Numbered from the stretch's first letter, positions 9,845 to 20,799 are shown. The stretch: 64,000 nucleotides of DNA from Saccharina japonica (GCA_008828725.1 MEHQ01000282.1:176713-240712), one strand, 5' to 3'. The notes: generated from the letters alone by a model not told the origin. Translations and numbers: made by a program.

Positions 9845-10330
9845 ACCACCGTTTCGAAACACACCTAGTCAGTGCCTGTGGCGATTCTTCGTCCTAGAGA
9901 GATACAAATTATGTATTTGTTGTCTTCACATTAAACTCGATATTCCTACCCAACTACACCACCAGTACACCCAGTCAGTGTCTGTCCTGATTCCTCTTAT
10001 TATCCTAGAAAGGTGCAATGTTTGTGGTCACAGACCCTGTGAGACAGAGGAAAAAACAAAACATACTACACGCAAATGAATCGGTAAAGCATGTGAAATG
10101 TCAACGTACCGGGTACGAGAGCACAACGACACGAGCAAAACAAAAGAAATGAGAACACAAATTTGCAAATTTCGGAAAAAAAAGGATTAGTGAAATGAAA
10201 CAGAACACAATTGACACAAGGAGACAGAAGCGCCCCTAGAAGAAAATCATACGTGCCCAAGAGTAAAGGTAATGGGCATTGGGAAAGAAAACAATAAAAA
10301 ATGGATAACGAGGCGTTATTATCAAAACAA
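9845..10330 (-). repeat. Probable diverged repeat A copy
   Basis: Read on the minus strand, 10020-9845 gives the repeat A tail order (CTAGGATAATAAGAGGAATC, GACAGACACTGACTGGGTG) seen at the end of copy 1. It then repeats a related tail (CTCTAGGACGAAGAATCGCC). The rest is too diverged for me to align with confidence. Confidence 0.35.
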
Positions 10331-10400
10331 AAAACCGGATAAAACCGTTTTGTTTCAGCCGGTTTCAACCGGTTTTCGGAAAACCGGTTGAAAGCGGATG
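10331..10400. repeat. AACCGGTTTT motif cluster 1
   Basis: Six copies of AACCGG or its complement, including AACCGGTTTTCGGAAAACCG, an almost perfect palindrome. It resembles the cluster at 11090-11340. Confidence 0.55.
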
Positions 10401-11089
10401 GTAACGTAAAAGGCCTCCAAATCGTTGAACAGAACGACAGTATGTTTTGGTGAAGTATGTGCTGTTTATATGTGGATTCTGAGCCACAACCGCAGCGCAA
10501 GGTGTTGAACATTCCTTCATTGTTGTGAAGAAGGCATCTATCTGCCGGTGCACAGGTGCTATAAACCCACCGGTTACTAATAATAGGGCTTTCTTCGCGA
10601 TTATTTGCTTACTGTTTTTTTATTTTCCTATGCCTCGTAGATCAGCGTATTTGGAGGCTTTCCCTGCGCGCGGTCTAACTACACTAGAATCAAGTATATA
10701 TATATCCACACTAGTTTCGAAATATTTTGTTTCCAGACTAAAATCATTTTTTTGTTTTTCAAAAGAGAAATAACAAATGTGATAATGTGAACATATATTA
10801 TACAGAAAGATGTCGTACGTGCGATTTTGTATACCTGTTAGCTTGGCATGATCCCGGTATATATTTATATTTCGATAAACTTCGTATGACAACTACCGCG
10901 TGACACGTTAGTCCACAGATCATCCGCTGTTTCGTACACGGTTGATGTACACACCTACTCTAACGTATGCATGCATGGTACGATATGCCAGGTATAACAC
11001 TACTGCTGCTGCTGTGTGTATGATGTTATTAGCACTGGTGGTGATGGATTTACTCGGTATAGATAATCGGTGACGAATGTGTCCGGTGC
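10401..11089. other. No gene seen
   Basis: AT-rich sequence with TATATATA tracts. No splice-bounded exon and no recognisable repeat. Confidence 0.35.
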
Positions 11090-11340
11090 TACCAGTTTAA
11101 ACCCGTTTTCCGGATTTCTCCGGGTTTTCTCCGGTGTATCCGGTTTTTTTCCGTCCATAGGTTTAAACCGGCGAAAAACAACGCGCTTTTTTTCTAACAC
11201 GTTCACTCGTACACGCCTGCTGGGTTTCCGAAAACCGGCTTAAACCATTCAGAACTGCAAAACTTATCCCACACTAATTGTAAATAGTTTGTCCCCAAAA
11301 ACAGGGGACCGGTTATTAAGGTCTTCGTTAACCGGTACCG
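11090..11340. repeat. AACCGG/CCGGTTT motif cluster 2
   Basis: Iterated CCGGTTTT, CCGGATTTCTCCGGGTTTTC and TTTAAACCGG words in both orientations over 250 bp, like 10331-10400. The origin is unknown. Confidence 0.45.
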
Positions 11341-11659
11341 CCTCTACCTGCTGTAATACTACCAGAGAATTGCCGCACGGGTGAAGCACCTTGAAAAAGA
11401 AGAGGAAGGCACCGGCATAGTAGATAGGACGTCGCGGCGAAACTGAAACAAACACGGCAACAAGAAAGAAACAAGAAACAAGAGAGAAAAAGAGAAACAT
11501 TGTTCTCAAGGCGATGACAATAACAACTTCCCGTCTCTGCTACGAAGACGATAAGGGGACCACCTGCCACACCTTCTTCTGCCGTTTTCTTTCTACATTT
11601 ATCAATAGCGGTGTCAAGAGCTGGTACTACCTCTGCCGCGCGCCCCCCAGTGAACAACT
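11341..11659. other. No gene seen
   Basis: Purine-rich sequence (AAGAAACAAGAAACAAGAGAG) adjoining repeat A. It may be the flank of that repeat. No coding exon is recognisable. Confidence 0.3.
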
Positions 11660-12150
11660 CAAGAAGAAACGAGCAAACATAATTAAACAAATATATATGT
11701 GGTCACTAAACTACGACACAGAGATACTACCCTGCAATGCACTGAGCATAACAGACAATACCAAAATGCCATATACGACAGACACGGCCTATACCCTGCA
11801 AGTAATCGTGAAAGACAAGAAAAATAAAAGAAAAAGCGAAAAGGAATAGAGAAAGCGTACACATACAAATATATATAATATATTAGATCAACAAACAAAC
11901 TACCTAAAACGATAACAAAAGACAAAGAAAGAGAGCAAGAAAGTGTCGTGCTTCTCCCGGGCAACATGTGACAAAAAGTATCAAATAAAATAAGATAACA
12001 TGAAAACAACGGCCGAACAAAGCAGGACTAAGAACGATCGGGAAGGATGGGCAACCGGAGCACACCAAAGCTTCTTCCAGGCAGCCGAGACAGGGTTGTA
12101 CCCGTAGAATAGACAGGCTCTGCCATCTAGTTGGTCAGGTACCGTGCTGC
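11660..12150 (-). repeat. Repeat A copy 2
   Basis: The most contiguous copy. Read on the minus strand it runs GGCAGAGCCTGTCT, CTCGGCTGCCTGGAAGAAG, GGTGTGCTCCGG, GGGAGAAGCACGACACTTTC, a T-rich middle, GCAGGGTA, TCTCTGTGTCGTAGTTTAGT and GACCAC. No insertion interrupts it, so it gives the best length (about 490 bp). No open frame is conserved between copies. Confidence 0.65.
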
Positions 12151-13118
12151 CCTGTCTGCAGTGCTTTCGTCAGACGCGGTTCCGTCACGACCCCCACCCC
12201 TCCGTCTCCATTCCCTTGGGCGTCACCCATACAACGTAGGCGTGGCGCTTCATACTCCATCCTCCCTTATTATCTTCGTGCCACATATACACGAAAGACA
12301 AGATAGAGAGGAGTAAAAACTATACCAGCCGCATAATTTCACGTACGTGCTGTGGGCTGTTAAAACTGCACGTACTTTTCCACCATCTTTACCCTTGCTC
12401 CCACCCGGATCTGATATCCCATTTGGCACCCTAATCCCACCCACAAAGTGCAGAAATGTAATCAGCCCTCCACAGGAGCCGCCTGAGGCCCACCTGGCAC
12501 CAAAGATGTCGGGAGACATGACAATGTCCAGCTGTCTGTCTGTCAAGGCTGTCTGTCAAGGCAAATCCAGCTGTCTAGACATATGCCCCCTACCCCCTGG
12601 CAGAAAGAGCCTCGTAATATGTGTGGAAACCCCATTTTTTTTTTTTGTTGTGCTGCTATTTTACTATTATTGTGATATGAGCTAATTTCGAAAATCGATA
12701 TTCGGAAGTTAAATTACAATACTTTCTGTAGATCGGACTCGGAAATGTAGCAAAATGCCGAAACAAAATCAAATTACAGGAAAACACAAGAATTTATTCA
12801 TTATTGTCAGGCGTTTTTTTAAAATGCAGGCATTTGTCATAGCGTCCCCTGTTTTTTGCTGTCAAGGCTGTGTGTCAAGGCATCAAGGGGTGAAAGAGCT
12901 GTCTCCCGACATCTTTCCTGGCAACTTGATCCCACTTGGTACCCATGTAGGCCATTCATATCTACAACAACTCCTGCTTTACTCGTAGATATAACATATA
13001 ACCGTGCTGAATGTACGTGCAGATTCGTTAGACTCGCACGTACGTGCAAGTTCTTCGGAGCCGGCGTAAATAACAAAATCGATATTAATGCGTACGAATC
13101 AGTCGAACATTTTTGTTT
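12151..13118. other. No gene; 23-bp inverted repeat pair
   Basis: GGCACCAAAGATGTCGGGAG (near 12497) is repeated inverted near 12901 (CTCCCGACATCTTTCCTGGC), and the word GTCAAGGC recurs between them (12541-12562 and 12859-12880). These may be the arms of a degraded DNA element of about 400 bp. No coding exon found. Confidence 0.4.
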
Positions 13119-13410
13119 TGTTTTTTTTGTACATCCCATTTATTATCTTCGCCCTTCTTTTCTCTCTTTCTCTTGTACGTACTCGTAGTCGTAACTCAGA
13201 TCCGGGGTCACTAAGTAAGCTCTTCTCCCTCCTCCTCACTGCTGTACTTGCCTTGATATTTTACCGCGAGCAGATTTCAGCTTTCTCTTGCTCCGTCGAC
13301 TTGCGTCGGATTCTGCCTACCCACGCCACGAAGGCGCTCTCAGCAATTGGTCCCTTTTTTTTTTCAAAATTAGTAAAAATCTCACCACGGTGGGATTAGA
13401 ACTTGGGTAA
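13119..13410 (-). mobile_element. tRNA-derived SINE body, copy 2
   Basis: Minus-strand copy with the body words GAGAGCGCC, GTGGGTAGGCA, GGAGGAGGGAGAAGAGC, GTGACCCCGGATCTGAGTT and GAAGATAATAAATGGGATG, then an A-rich tail. The head keeps only a weak B-box-like GTTCTAATCCC and differs from the head of copies 1, 3 and 4. Confidence 0.7.
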
Positions 13411-13683
13411 AACCGCGGCGGACGAAAGCAGGAAAGAGACGGCAAACCGATTCGGTACAAGACCGACTAGCTGGTAGAACCTGCCTGTACTATGGGCACA
13501 AACCTGCCTCGGCTGGCTGGAAGGTGCTTTTGGTGTGCTCCGGCTGCCTGTCCTTTGCTGTCGTTCTTAGTCTTGCTGCGTTGGCGCTGATTTTTCGTTC
13601 CATTTCATTTCGTTTCATTTCATTTGGTTTGATATTGGATGTCGCATCTCTTCTGGGAGAAGCACGACACTTTCTTTCTTTTA
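13411..13683 (+). repeat. Repeat A copy 3, 5' part
   Basis: GACGAAAGCAGGAAAGAGAC, CTGGTAGAACCTGCCTGTAC, CTGGAAGGTGCTTTTGGTGT and GGGAGAAGCACGACACTTTC appear in repeat A order. The copy is broken at 13684 by a 610-bp element and continues at 14294. Confidence 0.65.
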
Positions 13684-14293
13684 GGGCAGCGGCCAAAAAA
13701 AGGTATACCTTGTCCAATTGCAGATAAAAACAGATACGAGTCAAAAACGCACTCCACGTGCCCTGACATTGGTCCAAACCTCGTTGTACCTGTTTTTGCC
13801 TCTTGAACACCCAGGTATACCTGATTTTGTCTACGCTGCTTGACTTTCACCTCTTTTTGTCGTTTTTACGCCAATCAGAGGCCCTTCATAGTTCTACCCT
13901 ATGCCCCCTATACAAATGCCGACGTACGCGGAAACCCCCTCTTCCCTTCGCACCTCGCACCATACGCCACTCGAGCGACACATAAATCTGCCTGCACACC
14001 TCCGCCGAAATAATACGAGATAGACGGCTCCCCTTCGGGATTGTGGCTGACTTGGAATACCAGGGGTGTCGCAAACTGAGAAGGGAGAATACAGCAGCAG
14101 GCATTCGTTCTTCGTACTTTTATTAGCAGCTACTCGTATACGTAGCCACTGGGCGAGCACGAAGACCATGAAAAAACTCTACTTCGCGTTGCAAGGAACG
14201 GCAGGTTCGTGGGGTGCGTTTTCAACTTGATTTCAGTATGCACTTGTTTTTGGCCCCGAATGGACCAGATGTACCTGTTTTTGGCCGCTGCCC
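13684..14293. mobile_element. Non-autonomous DNA element with GGGCAGCGGCC ends, inside repeat A
   Basis: The ends are inverted: GGGCAGCGGCCAAAAA on the left, TTTTTGGCCGCTGCCC on the right, continuing with AGGTAYA. The flanks are TCTTTTA and TCTTTTTTA, a near-duplication of 7-8 bp. The element separates two halves of repeat A that are contiguous at 11660-12150, which confirms insertion. The target length suggests an hAT-type origin. No transposase frame inside. Confidence 0.65.
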
Positions 14294-14605
14294 TCTTTTT
14301 TATTTTGTCATGCTTTTGTTTGGTTGCTTGATTGTTGATTTGCTTCAGTATGTTTACTTTTTATTCTTTTTCCTTTCCGCTTTTTCTCATTTTTTTCTCA
14401 TTTTTCTCTTGCATGCACCTGGATTGCTAGCAGGGCAGATATTGCCTGTCGTATACTCGTACTCGTATGACATTGCATTGTCTGCTCTGCTTACTGCACT
14501 GAGCATAGTATCTCTGTGTCGTAGTTTTGTGACCACCGAACTGGTACCTTTTTAGGATGAATAATCGGCACGGACACTGGGTGTGCTGGATGTCGACGAG
14601 TAGAA
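14294..14605 (+). repeat. Repeat A copy 3, 3' part
   Basis: Tail of repeat A: GCAGGGCAG, CATTGCATTGTCTGCTCTGC, ATCTCTGTGTCGTAGTTTTG, GACCACCGAACTGGTACC, ATCGGCACGGACACTGGGTG and TGGATGTCGACGAG. Confidence 0.65.
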
Positions 14606-14789
14606 AAGAAGGTTTAATGTGAAGAACAGACACACCAAATGCCAGTAGTCTTTCAAGCTGACCACTAGTCTACCGGGGCGACCACCTTAGAAACTACGGA
14701 AGGACAAACAAAACAAAGTGCGAGGGATTGTAGAATCGCTGTCGTGCCCCCCTGGAGGAGCTGCGACAGGCAGTACTGCGAGGAAATAA

Positions 14790-14945
14790 ACTAAACATGC
14801 CGGTCAAACGATCGGCCTCTTGGCGGCTTGCGCGCTTGTCCGTTGGATGCACAATGTCCAGAGAGAAGACGATGTTGTGGTCTGAATCAGATTTATCAGC
14901 TGTTGGCGGAGGCTGGGGAACAACTTTAATAACGTGAACTCTAGG
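14790..14945 (-). pseudogene. Relict LINE endonuclease fragment (second LINE)
   Basis: The minus strand reads VVPQPPPTADKSDSDHNIV, clearly related to VVPQP...ADSDHNMV of the intact LINE at residues 279-296, including the catalytic SDH motif of the EEP endonuclease. About 50 codons survive, ending in unrelated sequence on both sides, with no reverse transcriptase. The similarity is partial at both DNA and protein level, so this is a relict of a different, older LINE and not a truncated copy of the neighbour. Confidence 0.6.
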
Positions 14946-15863
14946 CTGATTGATTTTGACGGGTATATATATAGAATGGACGGTTTAATGTGTAGAACAC
15001 ACACACACAAACAATGCCCGTCCATCTTTTTAAGATTAAATCTGCGTCTGGTTGGGCGAAATATGAATCATCGGGCGACAATTACGTACCAGGTACGTAT
15101 TCATTTTGAACCACTAACGAAACTTAGAATCTCGAGACGAAAAACACGGTCAACATGGTTATTACGGGATATTTCGCGACTTTTTCCCGGCAGACGGTTA
15201 TTAACTGGCCAGTTTGAACAGGCGAAGATATATACGAGATTGATGTTCCTGTGCTGACGTGCTGACTGGCACACGTCGGCTGGGTTTCCCGAGGACATGT
15301 ACAGGGCCTTTATATAAACACTAGTGAGTTGCGTGTACACCTTGCCAACACAAGAGCATAGTGCGACGTACGTACATCCTATAATACATATACGAGAGTG
15401 GACGCCGATTCCTCCTCCGGGCATCGCATCAGGTGGCTATTTCAAGCAGCAGTTGGTCTTACAACTAACGTGGGCGACTCGTCAGACTGAACTGAGCTGC
15501 TCGCCTCCGTCACCGACAGCGCCTGGGCAGGAAATCCACTTACGAACGCACAGGATCATGTGAGCCAGGAGCTTTTCCACTCCCGAGCATGTGTTTCACG
15601 CAAGCCGAAAAGTAATGTTTTTTTTGCAATCAGGGCAAATTAAATCAGATGTGGATAATGTGCCAAGTTCGCCGTTCATGAGTACTAATAGCGAGCGCCG
15701 TTGTCTCGAAAGCAGCATGAACACAGCCCCACTCTGCGTTGCCCTCACAACGCCGCTACACACAGTACAAGCACAGTACGTAACAGTTATGATACGTTGT
15801 GAGTTGAGAATTTCAGGTTGATATTTTATTCACATACAGTATTTGTTATTAGACCATCCTTTA
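14946..15863. other. No gene seen
   Basis: Minus-strand codons near 15780-15600 have a few paired cysteines (CTVC, CPDC), but a stop interrupts them and no family is recognisable. Otherwise nothing. Confidence 0.3.
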
Positions 15864-17115
15864 CCATCTATCATGGGAAATTATTTTTAGGCCCGCAGAA
15901 CTGAGGTTTTAGGCCGATAATACGCGATTTACTCATCGGTACGGCCCAAAACACTTTTTTTTTTTTTTCGTCCCATTCATTGTCTTCGCACTTCCGCTAT
16001 TCTCCCTCCCTATTAATAGTCGTAATTCAGATCCGGGGTCACAAAGTAGGCTCCTCTCCCTCCTCCCCCACTACGGTTCTTGCTTTGCATTTATATCGCG
16101 AGAATATTTTAGCACTTTCTTCCCTCGTCACATCTCGTCGAATTTTGCTTACCCACGCTATAATTTGCGCTCTCGACAGTCGGCGTCATTTACCAAAACC
16201 TCCATAGGGAGAATCGAACCCTCCACATCCGGCCCTACAGGCTTCGTGGCTACCAGTTAGACCACCGGGGCGACCTGTAGACTCCTCGGAATGCTCCCCG
16301 TTGTTTTTCGAGGGCTTCCTGACGCACTTTTCTGTTTCTCCAGAGTCCCATTTTGACTGTTCGTCCAATTTGCCAGTTCTGACGACCTGATAAAATTTAG
16401 CCAAACATCCTCATTTTTTTTTTTTTAGACCAACTGAAACATTATTTTTAAGCTCCAGGAACTGATTTCCAGGCCCAATATTCCCATTTTACTCCGTTGG
16501 ACAGTCAAAAACACCGATACACCCCTAAAGATCCACCCCGTAGTTTTTCGAGGGCTTTCTGGAGCAGTTCTCCGTTTTTCTAGGGTCTCGTTTTGATTTC
16601 TGCCGCAACTAATCACAACTAATCAGTTTCCAGAAATAAGGCTTGTTGGTCAGAACTGGGGCCAAAAATAATGGATCTTTGAGGATTTTTATCTAAAAAT
16701 ATCATGTCCTCAGAACTGGCAACTTGGACGAACAGTCAAACTACGACCCTGGAGAAACGAAAAAGTACGTCAGAAAGCTCTACCTAAACTACGGGTAGCA
16801 TCCTGACGAGTCTATGGTGTTTTCGGCCGTGACGTCGAGTAAATCGCGTTTTTTTGGCTGAAAACTCAGTTCTGAGGGCCCAAAAATATATTTTCCATGA
16901 TAGTTGGTCTTGGCCCCAGTTTTGACCACCAACACATTTCTAAAAAGTGATGGGTTGCGCCGAAAATCAAAATGAGACCCTTGATAAACGGAGCACTGCT
17001 CGAGAAAGCCCTCGAAAAACTACGGGGGGGGTCTTGAGGAATGTATCGGTAATTTCGAGAGTCGAGCCGAGTAAAACGGGTATATTGGGCCTAGGAATCA
17101 CCACGGGAATCGACC
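15864..17115. repeat. Foldback repeat: inverted copies of a 0.2-0.4 kb unit
   Basis: The left half (15864-15954 plus 16275-16400) is the reverse complement of about 16700-16910. Shared words include CAGAACTGAG, ACGCGATTTACTC, GACTGTTCGTCCAA and GCCAGTTCTGA. A related unit at 16425-16620 is inverted at 16915-17110 (TTTTCGAGGGCTTTCTGGAG versus AGAAAGCCCTCGAAAAACTA). The whole could fold into long stems. A SINE interrupts the left arm. No coding potential. Confidence 0.6.
15955..16274 (-). mobile_element. tRNA-derived SINE, copy 3, with an empty-site relative
   Basis: Minus-strand SINE with a poly(A) tail (read as T at 15955-15968), the complete body and the GTCGCCCCGGTGGTCTAACT head. The foldback partner near 16810-16860 reads straight from the GTGTTTT flank into the TCTATG/GTCTAC flank without it, giving an empty site that fixes the element at about 320 bp. 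Confidence 0.8.
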
Positions 17116-17239
17116 GCGTCAAGTTTTAGATTAGTACTGACAGATGGAGGTACTTGATAGAGAGACCGGCACGTTTTTATTGTGAAGACAACAACAACGC
17201 CAATCAGTTCCTGGAGCCCAACAAAACAATATTTCCCGT
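17116..17239. repeat. Inverted match to 3770-3858
   Basis: GACAGATGGAGGTACTTGAT, AGAGACCGGCACG, TGTGAAGACAACAACAACGC is the complement of the microsatellite flank at 3770-3858, so both belong to one dispersed repeat whose limits I cannot see. Confidence 0.5.
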
Positions 17240-18105
17240 AGGGTTGCACTCCGGCCTCAAAATTTGGAACCGGTAACCGGGCCGGATTGTGGGGGGTTCA
17301 GATGGAACCGGAACCGGGTACCCGGCCTTCTTTCAGCCTGGGTACCCGGGTACCCGGGTTACCATGCACTATTTTCTCACTTTTTAGCGATTCAGCGGGC
17401 CTCAACGGTCCGCAGGCAGCGTGGTAAGGCGGACGATGGGAGGGAATGACTTCATTTCGTCTATTCCCTCGACGAATCATGCCAACATGCCAAAGAAAGA
17501 ATGTGGAAGGCAGAAGGCCGCCTCTCCAAATGCCCGGGGTAAATTTATTTGTTCCGATCCGATTCCGGTTCCGACGGTTCCGGGTACCCGCCACCGGGTA
17601 CCCGGTTCTCAGTCAGACAAGATACAACCGTAGTAGCGTGTTGTGCGAAAGCTGTAGGACAAAAGGAAAAAGGAGAGTCTAGGGGCACAGTGTATGTATA
17701 CATCAACGTATATCCCAGTCTTGGGGCTCCGTTAAGCACAATCAACGGGTACCCGGGTACCCGGGGTCTAAATAAATACCCGGGGTGAATATATTTGTTC
17801 CGGTCCGATTCCGGTTCCGACGGTTCCGGGTACCCACTACCGGGTACCCGGATCTCAGTCAGACGGGGTGCAACACTAGTCCTGGTAACTGTGGTAGGGG
17901 TATCGTCTGTGTGTCGCGTGTTGTGCGAAGGCTGTAGGAGAGAAGGGAGAAAAAACGAATCACAATCAACGGATACCCGGGTACCCGGGGTCCAAACTAC
18001 CCGGGGTAAAGTATTTGTCCCGGTCCGGTTCCGGTCCCCGACGGTTCCGAGTACTCGCCACCGGGCACCCGGATCTCAGTCAGACGGGGTGCAACCCTAT
18101 TTTCC
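17240..18105. repeat. GGTACCCGGGTACCCG-rich repeat, three units
   Basis: A unit of TTTGTTCCGATCCGATTCCG, GTTCCGACGGTTCCGGGTAC, CCGGGTACCCGG, then TCTCAGTCAGAC recurs near 17550, 17795 and 18010, separated by spacers sharing GTGTTGTGCGAA(A/G)GCTGTAGGA. Each unit is preceded by self-complementary ACCCGGGTACCCGGG runs, and a reduced inverted relative lies at 17265-17360. No protein. Confidence 0.6.
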
Positions 18106-18321
18106 CGTAATAGTGGAAGATTGAACGAAGGGAATCTGGTGTTTGTGGAGAGGTACACCGAATCGTTGACGTGATTGATAGAGGATGTGGAATGAGGTCA
18201 TCATGTTGGGAGGTTGCATCGAGTGGTTGCGCTGGAAGTGCAGAAGAGGCTGGGAAGGGTTAAGATAGAAAGGAAGATTGCCAAATAGTACTGGGCTCTA
18301 CTCGCAAATACTCAATACGCG

Positions 18322-18972
18322 TACGAGCTGGGCCAGCCATAAAACGGATTTTATGGTGTGAGCTTCTAGCGCCGCCAATTTTGCGAGTTAAACTTAAACA
18401 TTTGGCAGAGATGATCCTGACATATTATTGGAGGTGCAACAAAAAAACGTATATAAACGTTTCTTGACTTAAAAACAAGGGCAATGGTCATTTGGGGGTA
18501 TACCCCCTGGTTTTACGGCCATTTGGGGGTAGGCTCAACTTGCGCCCGCGGAAAGGGCTCCCGCGGGCCCAAACAGGCCTCAAACGCCATTCCGAAGCCC
18601 TGGCGAGATGCCCGAAGCCCGCCAACAAGTAATTGCGAAAACGGCAGTTTTACTGCGATGCCCCGCTCAATTTTTCACTTTTTGGACTGATTTGTTTACC
18701 ACGTATTTGAAACACGTATTCGAATGTATTCCGTGTCATCCCTTTTTCTTTTTTCTTTTTTCCGACTAGTTATGACCACTTTTTCATTTTTTTCGGGTCG
18801 TTGGATCGGTCATATATCCTGGGGAAAAAAAGAAACGAAAAACGTATGACATCGAAAAGGTTGGTTGGTACATAAGGAACACCGTGTCAAAAAATCACGT
18901 CAAAACACGCAATATTGAGCGGGGCATAGCCGATCGACTGTTCTAGCAGAGTCTTGGCTGGCCCAGCTCGTA
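18322..18972. mobile_element. Candidate DNA element with perfect 17-bp inverted ends
   Basis: TACGAGCTGGGCCAGCC at 18322-18338 is exactly inverted at 18956-18972. A second perfect inverted pair, ATGCCCCGCTCAAT (18658-18671 and 18914-18927), is nested inside, suggesting one element within another. I cannot see a target duplication for either. No coding capacity. Confidence 0.5.
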
Positions 18973-19457
18973 GTGTTTTATATATTTGGACTCTTTGCGA
19001 AAAACATATATCGACTAATCGGTTCGTACTCGCCTTTCGCTCGATATCAAACTGAACATGGCGTATCATCCCTGCTCGACATGGGATATAAAACTTATCG
19101 GCGGATTTTAATTCCGATTTATGAATTGTCCTATCACAGGAAGCAGCACCTGTTATTAGTAATATTGTATACTCGTGGCAACAAGCAAAGACAACCAAAC
19201 ACACGGAACACGACACGGGACACACGCCTGAGGTCACGGGGTGCGGCACAGGCGGATTTGGCTGCTGCTGCTTCTCTCGTTAGACTGCCGTGCGACAGCG
19301 ACTCTGTCTTCCATCAAGTTTGTGTCGGGCATGCGCGACGCCGCAACACGAGCGCGTTTAGCGCTCGTGCTACATGTACGTATGTATGGCGATTATCGCC
19401 CTATCTGACCAAAGTGTAAGACTCAATATGCATACATTTCATCGAAAAACTTCGCAT
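18973..19457. other. No gene seen
   Basis: Sequence between two elements. The plus-strand open frame near 18973-19419 has no motif and no supporting splice structure. Confidence 0.3.
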
Positions 19458-19465
19458 ATGTCGAG

Positions 19466-19845
19466 CAGGGCATTAATTAGTGGGTCGGGGTTTGTTGCGC
19501 GCAGCGCAACACGCCTTAGGCGCGTGTTGCGCGCCGCAGGCGCGCAAGCCCCGACGGGGGAAAAAACGACAAAATGGCGATCTATGGGCGAATGTACTCC
19601 TAAAAAGCCTAAAATATGTCCAATCACGATTAATTATCAAGAAAAAAAGACCCCCAATTTTTTTTCTCGACTCCGGCGAGAAAAATAACGCCGACCATTT
19701 TTTTTCGCCTACGGCGAAAATGTTGCACGCCCAAAAACGCGTGTTGCGCTGCGCGCATCTAGCCTCGCGGCAGCTGTTGCGCAAAACCGGAATTTTGGCC
19801 AAATGTTGCGCCAGCGCAACAGCGCAACAAATAATTCATGCCCTG
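19466..19845. mobile_element. hAT-like MITE with perfect 8-bp target duplication
   Basis: The element starts CAGGGCATTAATTA and ends TAATTCATGCCCTG. ATGTCGAG is duplicated exactly on both sides (19458-19465 and 19846-19853). CAGGG-type ends with an 8-bp duplication define hAT-superfamily insertions. The interior is full of short palindromes: repeated TTGCGC/GCGCAA words, TTCTCGACTCCGGCGAGAA and TTTTCGCCTACGGCGAAAA. It has no transposase gene, so it needs one in trans. Confidence 0.8.
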
Positions 19846-19853
19846 ATGTCGAG

Positions 19854-20060
19854 ATTCTATCAGTTGTATCTATATCTAGAGATACTACGCTGCAATGCAG
19901 TATTCAGAGCAAATAATGCAGTGCCATTTACGACTGGCACGACCTACCCTGCTAGCAGCTATTAGTAGCAACCCAGCTGCGTGGAAGAGAAAAAAAAGAG
20001 ATAAAGCGAAAAGAGAAAAAAAATGGTAACTCGTAAATAAAGGCATCGATCTACAGCATT
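19854..20060 (-). repeat. Repeat A fragment, copy 5
   Basis: AGAGATACTACGCTGCAATG, CAGTGCCATTTACGACTG, CTACCCTGCTAGCAG and GATAAAGCGAAAAGAGAAAA follow the minus-strand order of repeat A tail seen at 11715-11850. Confidence 0.5.
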
Positions 20061-20799
20061 ATCAAGATGCACAACGAAGCACTGCGAGTGCAATGCGCGA
20101 GTTACATGCGCACAATTTTTATCATACGGGTTTTCTGCTGCGCGCTCGCGAAAAATATACTAGCGGTACGCTCTTTTCCGTCGCTCGCTCGGAGCCTCGA
20201 ACGGATTGAAGTTTTATCGAGCGCTGGCGGCATTTCAGTTCGACACGACCGCTATGCCGTGACGCTTGCTGAAGGCTGCTTGGCTTGCGACCAATGGACA
20301 ACCCATCACATTCTAGGCCAGCGTCTGACCAATCACGGATGGATCTAAAAGTTGTTAGTTTGCGAATCAGGGCACCCGCACCGGGTATATCAACTAATAA
20401 TGGTGCATTTTGTTGTTGATGTTGTCGTGGACTTTTGTAAATCCTCGATAGACCCGCCCATACGAGATCAAAAATAACTCCAGACGGAGGGCCATATATA
20501 AAAGAATCCACGGTGCACATAAAAATCTATAACCTGGCCTGTTATGTACTCGTATTATCTACGTGTTCCTATATTCCAACCGAAAACAAACATGTTCGTA
20601 GTCCTACTTACTACCGGCACCCGTTATAATATTGCGTGTTATCATTCCTATTTTCTGGCGTGCATGGACAAACGAATGGCAGGGATAATAATGACAAACG
20701 TGAGCCCTACGCTGGAAGATCGGAAAAAAATCTTGAAAAATGCCCAAAACATATGACGATTTAAACACACCTTGTAACAGCTTGGCTATGTAGGGGGTG
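20061..20799. other. No gene seen
   Basis: No recognisable coding exon or repeat. Several open frames on both strands lack motifs. Confidence 0.3.

Noticed and set aside
15591..15821. Possible coding frame on either strand with paired Cys
   Set aside because: Stops interrupt it and the Cys spacing fits no family I can name.
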